64,000 nt of DNA from Streptomyces formicae (GTDB lineage: Bacteria; Actinomycetota; Actinomycetes; Streptomycetales; Streptomycetaceae), in NCBI RefSeq assembly GCF_002556545.1, contig NZ_CP022685.1:6488001-6552000 (forward strand). The letters are read 5' to 3'. Positions 28,539 to 36,861 of the stretch are shown here, piece after piece; within the stretch, counting starts at the first letter, position 1, and each line of letters opens with the position of its first letter. The notes under the pieces are model-generated. The model worked only from the letters and a program-made list of their open reading frames with translations, was not told the DNA's origin and made no database searches. A program made the position numbers and the translations under genes.

Positions 28539-29420
28539 ATGGCAACGGCAGCATCCCTTTCCGCATCGGCGTCCGGCACGGTGCCCGCGCGCATCGGCGA
28601 CAGCGAGTTCGACCGCGACACCGCCGTCGTCCGGCGGGAGCCCGGCGTCCACGACACCGAGCTCTCCGCCGGGTGGACGATCTTCGGCGCCGTCAACGGC
28701 GGCTATCTCCTGGCCGTCGTCGGCCGCGCGCTCGCCGACACCCTGCCGCACTCGGACCCGTTCACCGTCTCCGCGCACTACCTCACCGCCTCCCGCCCGG
28801 GACCGGCCGTGATCCGCACGGACGTGGTGCGCGACGGCCGCTCGCTCTCCACCGGGCAGGCGTCGCTCTTCCAGTACGACGACGAGGGCCGCGAGGTCGA
28901 GCGGATCCGCGTGCTCGCCTCCTACGGCGACCTCGACGCCCTCCCCGACGATGTCCGCACGACGGCGGAACCGCCCGCGATCCCGCCGGTCGAGCACTGC
29001 TTCGGCGCGGAGGACGCCCCCGGCGAAGGACCGGTGCCCGGCGGCTCGCCCATCGCCGAGCGGCTCTTCCTCAAGCTCGACCCGGCGACGCTCGGCTGGG
29101 CGCTCGGCCAGCCGTCCGGCAAGGGGGAGATGCGGGGCTGGTTCGGCCTCGCCGACGGCCGTGACGCCGACCCGCTCTCCCTGCTCCTCGCGGTCGACGC
29201 GCTGCCGCCGACCGCCTTCGAACTGGGCCTGATGGGCTGGGTGCCGACCGTGGAGCTGACGGTGCACATCCGCTGCCGCCCGGCTCCGGGCCCGGTGCGC
29301 GTCTCGATCACCACGCGGAACCTCGCGGGCGGCTTCCTGGAGGAGGACGCGGAGGTCTGGGACAGCGCCGGGCGCCTGGTGGCGCAGTCGCGGCAGCTGG
29401 CGCGGGCGCTGAAGTCGTAG
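28539..29420 (+). CDS. Acyl-CoA thioesterase family protein (double hot-dog)
   Basis: 293 residues arranged as two hot-dog halves. The first holds GWTIFGAVNGGYLLAVVGRAL (the hot-dog helix) and FTVSAHYLTASRPGPAVI; the second ends FLEEDAEVWDSAGRLVAQSRQLAR, the typical final strands. This is the TesB/acyl-CoA thioesterase-like family, which hydrolyses acyl-CoA; substrate chain length is unknown. The ATG is clear but no strong ribosome-binding site is visible. Confidence 0.87.
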   Translation: MATAASLSASASGTVPARIGDSEFDRDTAVVRREPGVHDTELSAGWTIFGAVNGGYLLAVVGRALADTLPHSDPFTVSAHYLTASRPGPAVIRTDVVRDGRSLSTGQASLFQYDDEGREVERIRVLASYGDLDALPDDVRTTAEPPAIPPVEHCFGAEDAPGEGPVPGGSPIAERLFLKLDPATLGWALGQPSGKGEMRGWFGLADGRDADPLSLLLAVDALPPTAFELGLMGWVPTVELTVHIRCRPAPGPVRVSITTRNLAGGFLEEDAEVWDSAGRLVAQSRQLARALKS

Positions 29421-29464
29421 GGCCCGCGAGGCCGGGCGGAGCGCCCTGAGGGATCCTTGGGCGG

Positions 29465-30454
29465 GTGAAGTCCGACCGGCTGCTCTCGATCCTGCTGCTG
29501 CTCCAGACCCGTGGGCGGGTGCCCGCGCACGAGCTCGCCGAGCGGCTCGAAGTCTCCGTCCGCACGATCTACCGGGACGTCGAGGCGCTGTCCGCCTCGG
29601 GCGTGCCGGTCTACGCCGAGCGGGGACGGCACGGCGGCATCGAACTGCTCGCCGGGTTCCGTACGGACGTGACGGGCCTGACCGCCGACGAGTCGCGGGC
29701 GCTGTTCATCCTCGCCGCCGAGGGCACGCACGCCGCCCTCGGCCTGGACGCGGCGCTCGGCTCCGCGCTGCGCAAGGTCATGGCCGCGCTGCCCGAACCG
29801 CACCGCCCCGCCGCCGAGTTGACCAGCCGCCGCATCCTGGTGGACGCCTCGCGCTGGATGCGGGGTCCTGGGCCCGTCGTCGACCTGGAGACGCTCCAGG
29901 ACGCCGTCTTCGCCGACCGGCGACTGCGCCTTCGCTACCGGCACGGCGGGGAAGCGGAGCCGAGGACGTACACCGTCGACCCCTACGGCCTCGTCTCCAA
30001 GGCGGGCGTCTGGTACCTGGTCGCCGACCGGCGCGGGGAGCCGCGGCTCTTCCGCGCCGACCGGGTCCGCTCCGCGACGCTCACGGACGCGCCGGTGCGC
30101 CGCCGCCCGGGGGTCGATCTCGCCGACGTCTGGGCCGCGTTGAAGCGCCAGGTCGAGGAGCGGCCCGGCGGCATCGCGGTGACCGCCCGGGTGCGCAGGA
30201 CCCGTTTCGACCAGTTCCTGCGCATCAACGGCAACACGCTCGTGGAGCAGCCCGACGACGACGGCAGCAGCGAGTGGATCACCGTCCGGCTCGAATTCGG
30301 CCATCCGGGCTCGACCAAGATGCTGCTGCCGTTCACCGACCACGTGGAGGTGCTCTCACCGCCGGAGATCCGCGCGGAACTCGCCCGCGCCGCCGCCGCC
30401 GTCACCGCGCTGTACGGGCCTCCCGAGGACTCCGGGCCCGCAGGAAACGGCTGA
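29465..30454 (+). CDS. YafY-type WYL-domain transcriptional regulator
   Basis: 329-residue regulator. An N-terminal HTH_11 winged helix (LLLLQTRGRVPAHELAERLEV..TIYRDVEAL) is followed by a WYL domain (about 140-220, with VDPYGLVSKAGVWYLVADR) and a C-terminal WCX extension. WYL domains often sense nucleic-acid or nucleotide ligands. GTG start. Its 3' end overlaps the convergent hydrolase gene by 53 bp, so the two transcripts are complementary there. Confidence 0.92.
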   Translation: MKSDRLLSILLLLQTRGRVPAHELAERLEVSVRTIYRDVEALSASGVPVYAERGRHGGIELLAGFRTDVTGLTADESRALFILAAEGTHAALGLDAALGSALRKVMAALPEPHRPAAELTSRRILVDASRWMRGPGPVVDLETLQDAVFADRRLRLRYRHGGEAEPRTYTVDPYGLVSKAGVWYLVADRRGEPRLFRADRVRSATLTDAPVRRRPGVDLADVWAALKRQVEERPGGIAVTARVRRTRFDQFLRINGNTLVEQPDDDGSSEWITVRLEFGHPGSTKMLLPFTDHVEVLSPPEIRAELARAAAAVTALYGPPEDSGPAGNG

Positions 30455-31289
30455 GCTCGCCCGTGAGTTCGGCGGGCGCGTCCTCCTGTACGAGATGTCC
30501 CGCGCCCTCGATGAGCCGCAGCTCGGCGCCGGGGATCGCCCCGGCGAGCTCGTGGCCGCGCGCCACGGGGATCCAGGTGTCGTCCGTGCCCCAGCAGATC
30601 AGCACGGGCAGGTCCAACTCGCCGTACCTGGACTGGATCTCGTCGGTGTAGCGCTGGTCGTTCTGCTCGATCTGCCGGTAGAAGGCGGGCCTGCCCTCCT
30701 CGGTGCACCAGGGCGCCACGAGCCGGTCGAGCACGGCGGGGTGCAGTCCCCGGTGGCTCGCGGACCCCACGTACTCGCGGACGAGCGCCTCGTGCAGGGC
30801 GGGCGGCAGCTGCCCGAAGACCTCGGCGTGCGCCCCGAGCAGCCGGTAGGTGGGGGAGCCCCAGGGGGCGAGCGCCACCGGGTCGACGAGGGCGAGCCGT
30901 TCGTAGCGGGCGCCGTGCAGCAGGTGGGCGCGCAGGCTGACGCAGCCGCCGAAGTCGTGGGCGAGGACGGCGGGTTCGTCGAGGCCCCAGTGGGCGAGCA
31001 GTTCGGTGAACACGCGGGCCTGCGCGGCGAGCGAGACGTCCTGCCCCGCGCGCATCTCGGAGGCGCCGTATCCGGCCAGGTCCCATGCGTAGACGCGGTG
31101 TTCGCGGGCGAGGGCGCGGGCGGTGCCCCGCCAGACGTACGAGGAGAAGGGGGTGCCGTGGACCAGGACGACGGGCGGCGCGTCGGCCGGGCCGAGCGCG
31201 GCCCAGCGGACGGTTCCGGACGAGCTGTCGAAGCTGTGGTCGAGGACCCAGTTCTCGCGGGTCTCGTGGTTCTCACGGGCGGTTGTCAT
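30402..31289 (-). CDS. Alpha/beta-hydrolase, haloalkane/haloacetate dehalogenase-like
   Basis: 295-residue alpha/beta hydrolase. The oxyanion motif VLVHGTPFSSYVWRG is followed by a nucleophile elbow reading VLAHDFGGC, so the expected Ser position is Asp, as in haloalkane and haloacetate dehalogenases. The acid region is CWGTDDTWIP and the base is in GAGHLVQED. No signal peptide. A dehalogenase activity is inferred only from the Asp nucleophile; epoxide hydrolase is possible too. Confidence 0.85.
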   Translation of the reverse strand: MTTARENHETRENWVLDHSFDSSSGTVRWAALGPADAPPVVLVHGTPFSSYVWRGTARALAREHRVYAWDLAGYGASEMRAGQDVSLAAQARVFTELLAHWGLDEPAVLAHDFGGCVSLRAHLLHGARYERLALVDPVALAPWGSPTYRLLGAHAEVFGQLPPALHEALVREYVGSASHRGLHPAVLDRLVAPWCTEEGRPAFYRQIEQNDQRYTDEIQSRYGELDLPVLICWGTDDTWIPVARGHELAGAIPGAELRLIEGAGHLVQEDAPAELTGELSRFLRARSPREARTAR

Positions 31290-31328
31290 GAGCGTAGAGG
31301 CTAATTGCCCATTACCGTGGAGTCGAGG

Positions 31329-31955
31329 CTAGCGGCCGTCGAGCCAGTGCGCGCGGCCCAGGCTCACCAGGCGCAACTGGCGGCGCGCGGTGTTCGCCAC
31401 GCTTTCCTCGGTGCCGGGCGGCGCCTCCAGGAACGCCGACGCGGTCATCACCATGTGGTCGACGTACATCCCCGCGAGCATCAGCAGGTCGTCCTCGCTC
31501 CAGCCCGCCGACTCCGGCTCCTTGGTGAACTGGTCGCTCACCTCCCGCGCGAACAGGGCGAGTTGGTCGCCGATCGCCGCCCGCACGGACTGGACGCCGC
31601 CGTGCCGCTCGCGGGCGATGAAGCGGACGTGCGCCGGGTGCGTCCCGACGTACGCGGCGATCAACTCCACGGTGGCGGAGATGCGTTCCTCGCCGTCGCC
31701 CGTGGTCGCCAGGAGCGTGCCGAGCGTCGTGTGCAGGCTGTCGAGCGCCTCCTCGACCAGGGCCACGCCCAGGTCGGCGGTGTCGCGGAAGTGCCGGTAG
31801 AAGGCGGTGGGGGCGACGCCCACGGCGCGGGTGACCTCGCGCAGGCCCAGGCTGCTCAGGCTCTGCTCCTCCAGGAGGCCGAGGGCCGCTTCGAGGAGGG
31901 CCTGGCGGGTCTTCTGCTTCTGGGCCTGCCGGGTGCCGAGCGGGATGTGACTCAT
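31329..31955 (-). CDS. TetR-family transcriptional regulator
   Basis: 208-residue regulator. The N-terminal helix-turn-helix (TRQALLEAALGLL..LGLREVTRAVGVAPTAFYRHFRD) is at about 15-62. The ligand-binding half ends RRQLRLVSLGRAHW, resembling the FabR/DesT lipid-sensing subgroup. It is transcribed divergently from two small membrane-protein genes across a 115-bp region with two matching palindromes, one only 12 bp upstream of its own start, implying autoregulation. Confidence 0.92.
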   Translation of the reverse strand: MSHIPLGTRQAQKQKTRQALLEAALGLLEEQSLSSLGLREVTRAVGVAPTAFYRHFRDTADLGVALVEEALDSLHTTLGTLLATTGDGEERISATVELIAAYVGTHPAHVRFIARERHGGVQSVRAAIGDQLALFAREVSDQFTKEPESAGWSEDDLLMLAGMYVDHMVMTASAFLEAPPGTEESVANTARRQLRLVSLGRAHWLDGR

Positions 31956-31966
31956 GCCATTCAGTT

Positions 31967-31976
31967 AACAGCTGTT
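31967..31976. promoter_or_regulatory. Palindromic operator, copy 1 (TetR-proximal)
   Basis: The perfect 10-bp palindrome aacagctgtt lies within cagttaacagctgttctc. It is 12 bp upstream of the tetR start and matches a second site 56 bp away in sequence and spacing. Likely bound by the adjacent TetR protein. Confidence 0.6.
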
Positions 31977-32022
31977 CTCCGAGTTTTGGAAGCCGGGGAA
32001 GGAGTAGACTCTCCAGTCAGTG

Positions 32023-32032
32023 AACAGTTGTT
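32023..32032. promoter_or_regulatory. Palindromic operator, copy 2 (membrane-gene-proximal)
   Basis: Aacagttgtt lies within cagtgaacagttgttacc, matching copy 1 at most positions including the flanking cagt. It lies 39 bp before the small membrane-protein start, where a repressor would block that promoter. Confidence 0.6.
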
Positions 32033-32070
32033 ACCACAAGCGTTCACCGAATTGAGAGGGATCTGATCTC

Positions 32071-32223
32071 ATGCTCTTCCTTGTCGCCGCCCTCCTGCTG
32101 CTGGGTGTCGCCATGGGTTCCGTGGCCCACGCCCCGCTGCCGGTCACCCTCGTCGCCGCCGCCGTCATCGGCGTCTGGCTCACGGTCTTCGCGATCCGCG
32201 AGCGCCGGGCGCGCCACCACTGA
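32071..32223 (+). CDS. Small hydrophobic membrane protein
   Basis: 50-residue protein, MLFLVAALLLLGVAMGSVAHA at the start and a second hydrophobic segment TLVAAAVIGVWLTVFAI, ending in a basic tail RERRARHH. Two membrane spans with the C terminus inside are predicted. GAGAGGG precedes the ATG at 32071. It is the first gene divergent from tetR and probably in one transcript with the next gene, 35 bp downstream. Function unknown. Confidence 0.7.
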   Translation: MLFLVAALLLLGVAMGSVAHAPLPVTLVAAAVIGVWLTVFAIRERRARHH

Positions 32224-32258
32224 TCCGTACGACACCTCCACCTCTCAGGAGTCGCACC

Positions 32259-32573
32259 ATGGCACTCATCGCTGATCGCGCCACTGAACGCACCGTGGAA
32301 GCCACCGGTGAAGTCACCCCGGGCCGCCCCGTCGGCAGGCGGGACGCCGACGGGATGGCCGTCGCCTCCTTCGTGCTCGGCCTGCTCGGACTGCTCGTCC
32401 TCAACCTCTTCCTCGGCCCGGTCGCGATCGTCCTCGCGGGCCTGGCCCTGTGGCGCGGCACCACCCGCAGGGGCCGCGCGTTGCTCGGTCTCGGGCTCGG
32501 CGTGGCCGACCTCGTCGTGCTCGCCGCACTCGTCTCCATGGACAACACCGTGTCCTGGAGTCTCGCAGGCTGA
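32259..32573 (+). CDS. DUF4190-type small membrane protein
   Basis: 104-residue protein with a charged ~30-residue N terminus and two spans: MAVASFVLGLLGLLVLNLFLGPVAIVLAG and ALLGLGLGVADLVVLAAL, separated by a basic LWRGTTRRGR loop. The first span plus Gly-rich turn is the DUF4190 pattern. AGGA precedes the ATG. It is downstream of the small membrane protein and probably under the same TetR operator. Confidence 0.75.
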   Translation: MALIADRATERTVEATGEVTPGRPVGRRDADGMAVASFVLGLLGLLVLNLFLGPVAIVLAGLALWRGTTRRGRALLGLGLGVADLVVLAALVSMDNTVSWSLAG

Positions 32574-32621
32574 TACCACCGGGTCGTCGGACCCCGCACG
32601 GCTCGTAGAATCGTGCGCACC

Positions 32622-33791
32622 ATGGCCTACCTCGACCACGCAGCGACCACCCCGATGCTTCCGGAGGCGATCGCGGCGCTGACCGCGCAGATCGCCGTCA
32701 CAGGCAACGCCTCCTCGCTGCACGCGGCGGGGCGCCGAGCGCGGCGTACCGTCGAGGAGGCCCGCGAGACGCTCGCCGCCTCGCTCGGCGCCCGCCCCAG
32801 CGAGGTGGTCTTCACCTCGGGCGGCACCGAGGCCGACAACCTCGCGGTGAAGGGCCTGTACTGGGCCCGCCGCGACGCGGAACCGGCCCGCACCCGCGTC
32901 CTGTCCAGTCCCGTCGAGCACCACGCCGTCCTCGACGCCGTGCACTGGCTCGGCGAGCATGAGGGCGCCACCGTCGAATACCTGCCGGTCGACCGCTACG
33001 GCCGCGTGCACCCCGACGCCCTGCGCGCGGCGATCGAACGCAACCCCGACGACGTCGCCCTCGCCACCGTCATGTGGGCCAACAACGAGATCGGCACGAT
33101 CCAGCCGGTCCGTGAACTGGCCGACGTCGCCGCCGAGTTCGGCGTGCCGCTGCACGCCGACGCCGTGCAGGCGTACGGCCAGCTCCCCGTCGACTTCGCC
33201 GCATCGGGGCTCGCCGCGATGACCGTCTCCGGCCACAAGATCGGCGGCCCCTACGGCATCGGCGCGCTGCTGCTGGGCCGCGAGTACAGCCCCGTGCCCG
33301 TGCTGCACGGCGGCGGCCAGGAGCGGCACGTGCGCTCAGGGACGCTCGACGTGCCCGCCATCGCCTCGTTCGCCGTCGCGGGCGAGCACGCCGCCGCGCA
33401 CCGCGAGCGGTTCGCGGCCGAGATCGGGGCGCTCCGCGACGACCTGGTGGCCGCCGTCAGCTCGACGGTCCCCGAGGCGATCCTCGGCGGCGACCCCTCT
33501 CCGGCGGGCCGCCTCGCCGCCAACGCGCACTTCACCTTCCCCGGCTGCGAGGGGGACTCGCTCCTGCTGCTGCTCGACGCGCAGGGCATCGAGTGCTCCA
33601 CGGGCTCGGCATGCACGGCGGGCGTGGCCCAGCCGAGCCACGTCCTGCTCGCCACGGGCACCGATCCCGACCTGGCACGCGGCACGCTGCGCTTCTCCCT
33701 CGGCCACACCTCGACGAAGGCGGACGTGGACGCGGTGGCGGCGGCGATCGGCCCGGCGGTGGAGCGGGCGCGGTCGGCGGGACTGAGCTGA
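32622..33791 (+). CDS. Cysteine desulfurase (IscS/NifS type)
   Basis: 389-residue PLP enzyme that converts L-cysteine to alanine and a protein persulfide. It begins [12 protein letters not shown]; the PLP lysine is Lys206 in [10 protein letters not shown], the catalytic cysteine Cys325 in [12 protein letters not shown], and NNEIGTIQP is present. The ATG at 32622 is preferred over the GTG at 32613. mnmA is the next gene on the same strand after an oppositely oriented amidase, so this enzyme probably supplies the sulfur for tRNA 2-thiouridine. Confidence 0.95.
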   Translation: MAYLDHAATTPMLPEAIAALTAQIAVTGNASSLHAAGRRARRTVEEARETLAASLGARPSEVVFTSGGTEADNLAVKGLYWARRDAEPARTRVLSSPVEHHAVLDAVHWLGEHEGATVEYLPVDRYGRVHPDALRAAIERNPDDVALATVMWANNEIGTIQPVRELADVAAEFGVPLHADAVQAYGQLPVDFAASGLAAMTVSGHKIGGPYGIGALLLGREYSPVPVLHGGGQERHVRSGTLDVPAIASFAVAGEHAAAHRERFAAEIGALRDDLVAAVSSTVPEAILGGDPSPAGRLAANAHFTFPGCEGDSLLLLLDAQGIECSTGSACTAGVAQPSHVLLATGTDPDLARGTLRFSLGHTSTKADVDAVAAAIGPAVERARSAGLS

Positions 33792-33793
33792 GG

Positions 33794-33870
33794 AATCAAG
33801 CCCGTCCGCGCGAAGAATCAACCCGTCCGGCGATTGAGGACTGGGGGCCCGGGGGCGAAGCCCCCGGAGC
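33794..33870. repeat. Streptomyces-type intergenic repeat with hairpin
   Basis: The segment holds aatcaagcccgtccgcg, a near copy aatcaacccgtccggcg, then gattgaggac and a perfect hairpin ccgggggc-gaa-gcccccgg (33849-33867). From memory, sequences of the cccgtccggcgattgagga...cccccgg type are scattered between genes in many Streptomyces genomes. It lies between convergent genes and can act as a two-way terminator, yet it also encodes the end of the amidase. Confidence 0.75.
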
Positions 33871-34578
33871 GCGCGCCCCGGCGCGGGCAGGCTTCTTCTC
33901 CTTGCGGTCCAACCGCTCCCGCTCCCGCCGCACGAGGCGCATGTAGCGGTCCCAGTCCCAGTGCGGCCCGGGGTCCGTGTGGTCCGTGCCGGGAACCTCC
34001 ACATGGCCGACGATGTGCTCCCGGTCCACCGGGATGTCGTACCGCTCGCATATCCCCGCGGTGAGCCTCGCGGAGCCCGCGTACATCGCGTCGGTGAACG
34101 ACGACTTCCGGTCGACGAAGCCCTCGTGCTCGATGCCGACGCTGCGTTCGTTGTAGCTCTTGTTGCCCGCGTGGAACGCCACGTCCAGCTCGCGGATCAT
34201 CTGCGCCACGTGCCCGTCGGCGCGCACCACGTAGTGCGCGGCCGCGCCGTGCGCCGGGTCCTGGAAGACGCGCAGCGCCGTTCGGTAGCTGCCCTGGACC
34301 ACGTGGATGACGACGCGGTCGATCGTGTAGTCGTCCGGGCGGTCCGCGCGCCGCCAGTTGTAGTCCGACGCGGCGACCCACTGCGCGCCCCGCGCGTCCA
34401 CCTCGCCCTCCTTGCGCCGCTTGACCACGCCGGGCATCCGCCACCACAGCCTGCCCAGCTCGTCCCTGGCGAGCACCGCGGTGCCGACGGCCGCCGCGGC
34501 GCCGCCGATCAGCAGCGTCCGCCGGTCGATGCCCCGCCGCTCCGGCTGCTGCCCCGCGCCCTCGGTTTCTTCCCCCAT
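33796..34578 (-). CDS. Tat-exported N-acetylmuramoyl-L-alanine amidase
   Basis: 260-residue peptidoglycan amidase (Amidase_2 fold). A twin-arginine signal RRTLLIGGAAAAVG lies at about 19-32. The zinc ligands are probably the His in VVIHVVQG, a His near GHVEVPGTDHTDPGPHW, and the Glu in SVGIEHEGF. The enzyme cuts the glycan-peptide bond. The last ~27 residues (from GASPPGPQSS) are translated from the intergenic repeat and are probably not part of the fold; the natural end lies near ERLDRKEKKPARAG. It is convergent with the cysteine desulfurase gene. Confidence 0.9.
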   Translation of the reverse strand: MGEETEGAGQQPERRGIDRRTLLIGGAAAAVGTAVLARDELGRLWWRMPGVVKRRKEGEVDARGAQWVAASDYNWRRADRPDDYTIDRVVIHVVQGSYRTALRVFQDPAHGAAAHYVVRADGHVAQMIRELDVAFHAGNKSYNERSVGIEHEGFVDRKSSFTDAMYAGSARLTAGICERYDIPVDREHIVGHVEVPGTDHTDPGPHWDWDRYMRLVRRERERLDRKEKKPARAGARAPGASPPGPQSSIAGRVDSSRGRA

Positions 34579-34639
34579 GTGATCGTCAACGCTTACTCAC
34601 GGGCATCCGGTTCCCGCGGGCCCGTACCCTGTTAGAGCT

Positions 34640-35776
34640 ATGACTTTGACCGAGACCCCGCAGCGTGCCCAGCGCCCCCTCCGTGTCCTGGCCGCCATGT
34701 CCGGCGGCGTGGACTCCGCCGTCGCCGCCGCCCGTGCCGCCGAAGCCGGACACGACGTGACAGGAGTGCACCTCGCACTCTCGGCGAACCCGCAATCGTT
34801 CCGCACGGGCGCCCGGGGCTGTTGCACCATCGAGGACTCGCGCGACGCCCGCCGCGCCGCCGACGTCATCGGCATCCCGTTCTACGTGTGGGACCTCGCC
34901 GAGCGGTTCCGCGAGGACGTGGTCGAGGACTTCGTCGCGGAGTACGAGGCGGGCCGCACGCCCAACCCGTGCCTGCGCTGCAACGAGAAGATCAAGTTCG
35001 CCGCGCTGCTCGACAAGGCCCTCGCCCTCGGCTTCGACGCGGTCGTCACCGGCCACTACGCGACGGTCGTCGTGAACGACGACGGCACGCGCGAGCTGCA
35101 CCGCGCCTCCGACATGGCCAAGGACCAGAGCTACGTCCTCGGGGTGCTCGACGAGCGGCAGCTGGCCCACGCGATGTTCCCCCTCGGTGACACGCTCACC
35201 ACCAAGGAGGAGATCCGCGCGGAGGCCGAGCTGCGCGGCCTCGCCGTCGCCAAGAAGCCCGACAGCCACGACATCTGCTTCATCGCCGACGGTGACACCC
35301 AGGGCTTCCTCGCGGACCGCCTCGGCAAGGCGGAGGGCGACATCGTGGACGAGTCGGGGGCGGTCCTCGGCAGCCACGAGGGGGCGTACGGCTACACGAT
35401 CGGCCAGCGCAAGGGCCTGCGGATCGGCACCCCGGCCCCCGACGGCAAGCCGCGCTACGTCCTGGACATCTCCCCGGTGGACAACACCGTGACGGTCGGC
35501 CCCGCCGCCGCCCTGGACGTGACGGGCCTGACCGCGATCAAGCCCCGCTGGTGCGGCCTCGCGCCCACCGGACCCGGCACGTACACGGCCCAGCTGCGGG
35601 CGCACGGCGGCGAGACGGAGGTGACCGCCGAGCTCGTCGACGGGACGCTGAACGTCTCCTTCGACGAGCCCGTGCGCGGCGTGGCCCCCGGCCAGGCGAT
35701 CGTGCTCTACGACGGCACGCGCGTGGTCGGCTCGGCGACGATCGCCACTACGGAGCGGGCGACGGCGGCGGTGTAG
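34640..35776 (+). CDS. mnmA: tRNA-specific 2-thiouridylase MnmA
   Basis: 378-residue enzyme that makes s2U at position 34 of tRNAs for Lys, Glu and Gln. The PP-loop ATP site is [12 protein letters not shown] near residue 19. The two catalytic cysteines are Cys111 ([12 protein letters not shown]) and Cys213 ([10 protein letters not shown]). A C-terminal beta-barrel follows. Length and layout are standard. It sits downstream of the cysteine desulfurase that would donate the sulfur. Confidence 0.97.
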   Translation: MTLTETPQRAQRPLRVLAAMSGGVDSAVAAARAAEAGHDVTGVHLALSANPQSFRTGARGCCTIEDSRDARRAADVIGIPFYVWDLAERFREDVVEDFVAEYEAGRTPNPCLRCNEKIKFAALLDKALALGFDAVVTGHYATVVVNDDGTRELHRASDMAKDQSYVLGVLDERQLAHAMFPLGDTLTTKEEIRAEAELRGLAVAKKPDSHDICFIADGDTQGFLADRLGKAEGDIVDESGAVLGSHEGAYGYTIGQRKGLRIGTPAPDGKPRYVLDISPVDNTVTVGPAAALDVTGLTAIKPRWCGLAPTGPGTYTAQLRAHGGETEVTAELVDGTLNVSFDEPVRGVAPGQAIVLYDGTRVVGSATIATTERATAAV

Positions 35777-35799
35777 CAAGGCCGTCCGGCAGGCCGTCG

Positions 35800-36741
35800 T
35801 CACGCCACCCGGAGCACGATCTTGCCCTGGGTGCGGCCCAGCTCGCCGTGCGCGTGCGCCTTGGCGGCCTCCTCCAGGGGCAGCACCGTGTCGATCTCGA
35901 CGCGGAGCTTCCCCTCGTCGACCAGGCGCGCGATCTCCAGGAGGCCCAGGCGGTCCGGCTCGACGACCGTCCAGCCCGTGTGTACGCCGAGCTCCGCGGC
36001 CCGCACGGGGTCCGGCAGGCCGCCGGGGTCGGGCAGGGTCACCAGGTGGCCGCCGCGGCGCAGCACGTCCAGGGAGCGCTCGCCGTACGCGCCGCCCACG
36101 CCGTCCAGGACGATGTCCACGTCGCGGACCGCCTCGGTGAAGTCCACGCGCGTGTAGTCGACGACCTCGTCCGCGCCAAGGCCGCGCAGGAACGCGTGCT
36201 TCTCCTCGCGGGCGGTCCCGATGACGTACGCGCCGTGCGCCTTGGCGATCTGTACGGCGAGGTGGCCGACGCCCCCGGCCGCGGCGTGGATCAGGACCCG
36301 CTGCCCGGCCCGCAGCCCCGCCGTCTCGACGAGCCCCTGCCAGGCGGTGAGCGCCGCCAGCGGCAGCGCGGCGGCCGCCACGTGGTCCACGCCGCGCGGC
36401 TTGGGCGCGAAGCGACGGGCGGGTGCCGCGACGAACTCCGCGTATCCGCCGGTCTGTTCCGGGAAGCGCGGCATGCCGAACACCTCGTCGCCGGGCCGGT
36501 ACAGGGTCACTCCGGGGCCGACCTCCTCGACGACGCCCGACACGTCGTAACCGAGGATCGGGGTGTCGCCCCAGGTGCCGAAGGCGCCCTCGGCGCGGGT
36601 CTTCCAGTCGACGGGATTGACGCCCGCCGCGTGCACCCTGACCAGGATCTCGGTCAGTCCGGGCGAGGGCCGCTCGACCTCCACGGGCACCAGGTTTTCG
36701 GGGGCGCCCCAGGCGAGGGGGCTGACGGCACGCATCTTCAT
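35800..36741 (-). CDS. Zinc-independent NADP-dependent oxidoreductase (quinone reductase/MDR family)
   Basis: 313-residue medium-chain dehydrogenase/reductase. The N-terminal GroES-like half has VRVHAAGVNPVDWKTR and GYDVSGVVEEVGPGV; the NADPH-binding fold has AAAGGVGHLAVQIAKAHGA and ends AHGELGRTQGKIVLRV. No catalytic-zinc cysteines are present. The start ATGAAGATG at 36741 has AGAGGAAG upstream; the longer frame is untranslated. It is divergent from a GlxA-type regulator, the likely controller. Confidence 0.92.
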   Translation of the reverse strand: MKMRAVSPLAWGAPENLVPVEVERPSPGLTEILVRVHAAGVNPVDWKTRAEGAFGTWGDTPILGYDVSGVVEEVGPGVTLYRPGDEVFGMPRFPEQTGGYAEFVAAPARRFAPKPRGVDHVAAAALPLAALTAWQGLVETAGLRAGQRVLIHAAAGGVGHLAVQIAKAHGAYVIGTAREEKHAFLRGLGADEVVDYTRVDFTEAVRDVDIVLDGVGGAYGERSLDVLRRGGHLVTLPDPGGLPDPVRAAELGVHTGWTVVEPDRLGLLEIARLVDEGKLRVEIDTVLPLEEAAKAHAHGELGRTQGKIVLRVA

Positions 36742-36829
36742 GGTCTTCCTCTTCCAGCTTCTCCAAGAGCCGCCGAGAACGGCTGCTCGGCCCAGAGTGC
36801 GTCGCCCCGGCCGATCTTTGTGCTGGCAG

Positions 36830-36861
36830 TTTGGCCATGATGTGACAGGATTCGGCCATGG
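36830..36861. promoter_or_regulatory. Direct-repeat candidate operator for the GlxA-family regulator
   Basis: Tttggccatga (36830-36840) and ttcggccatgg (36851-36861) are direct repeats 21 bp apart, two helical turns, as AraC-family dimers prefer. The second overlaps the regulator's own start codon. The region sits between the divergent oxidoreductase and regulator genes. Confidence 0.4.
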
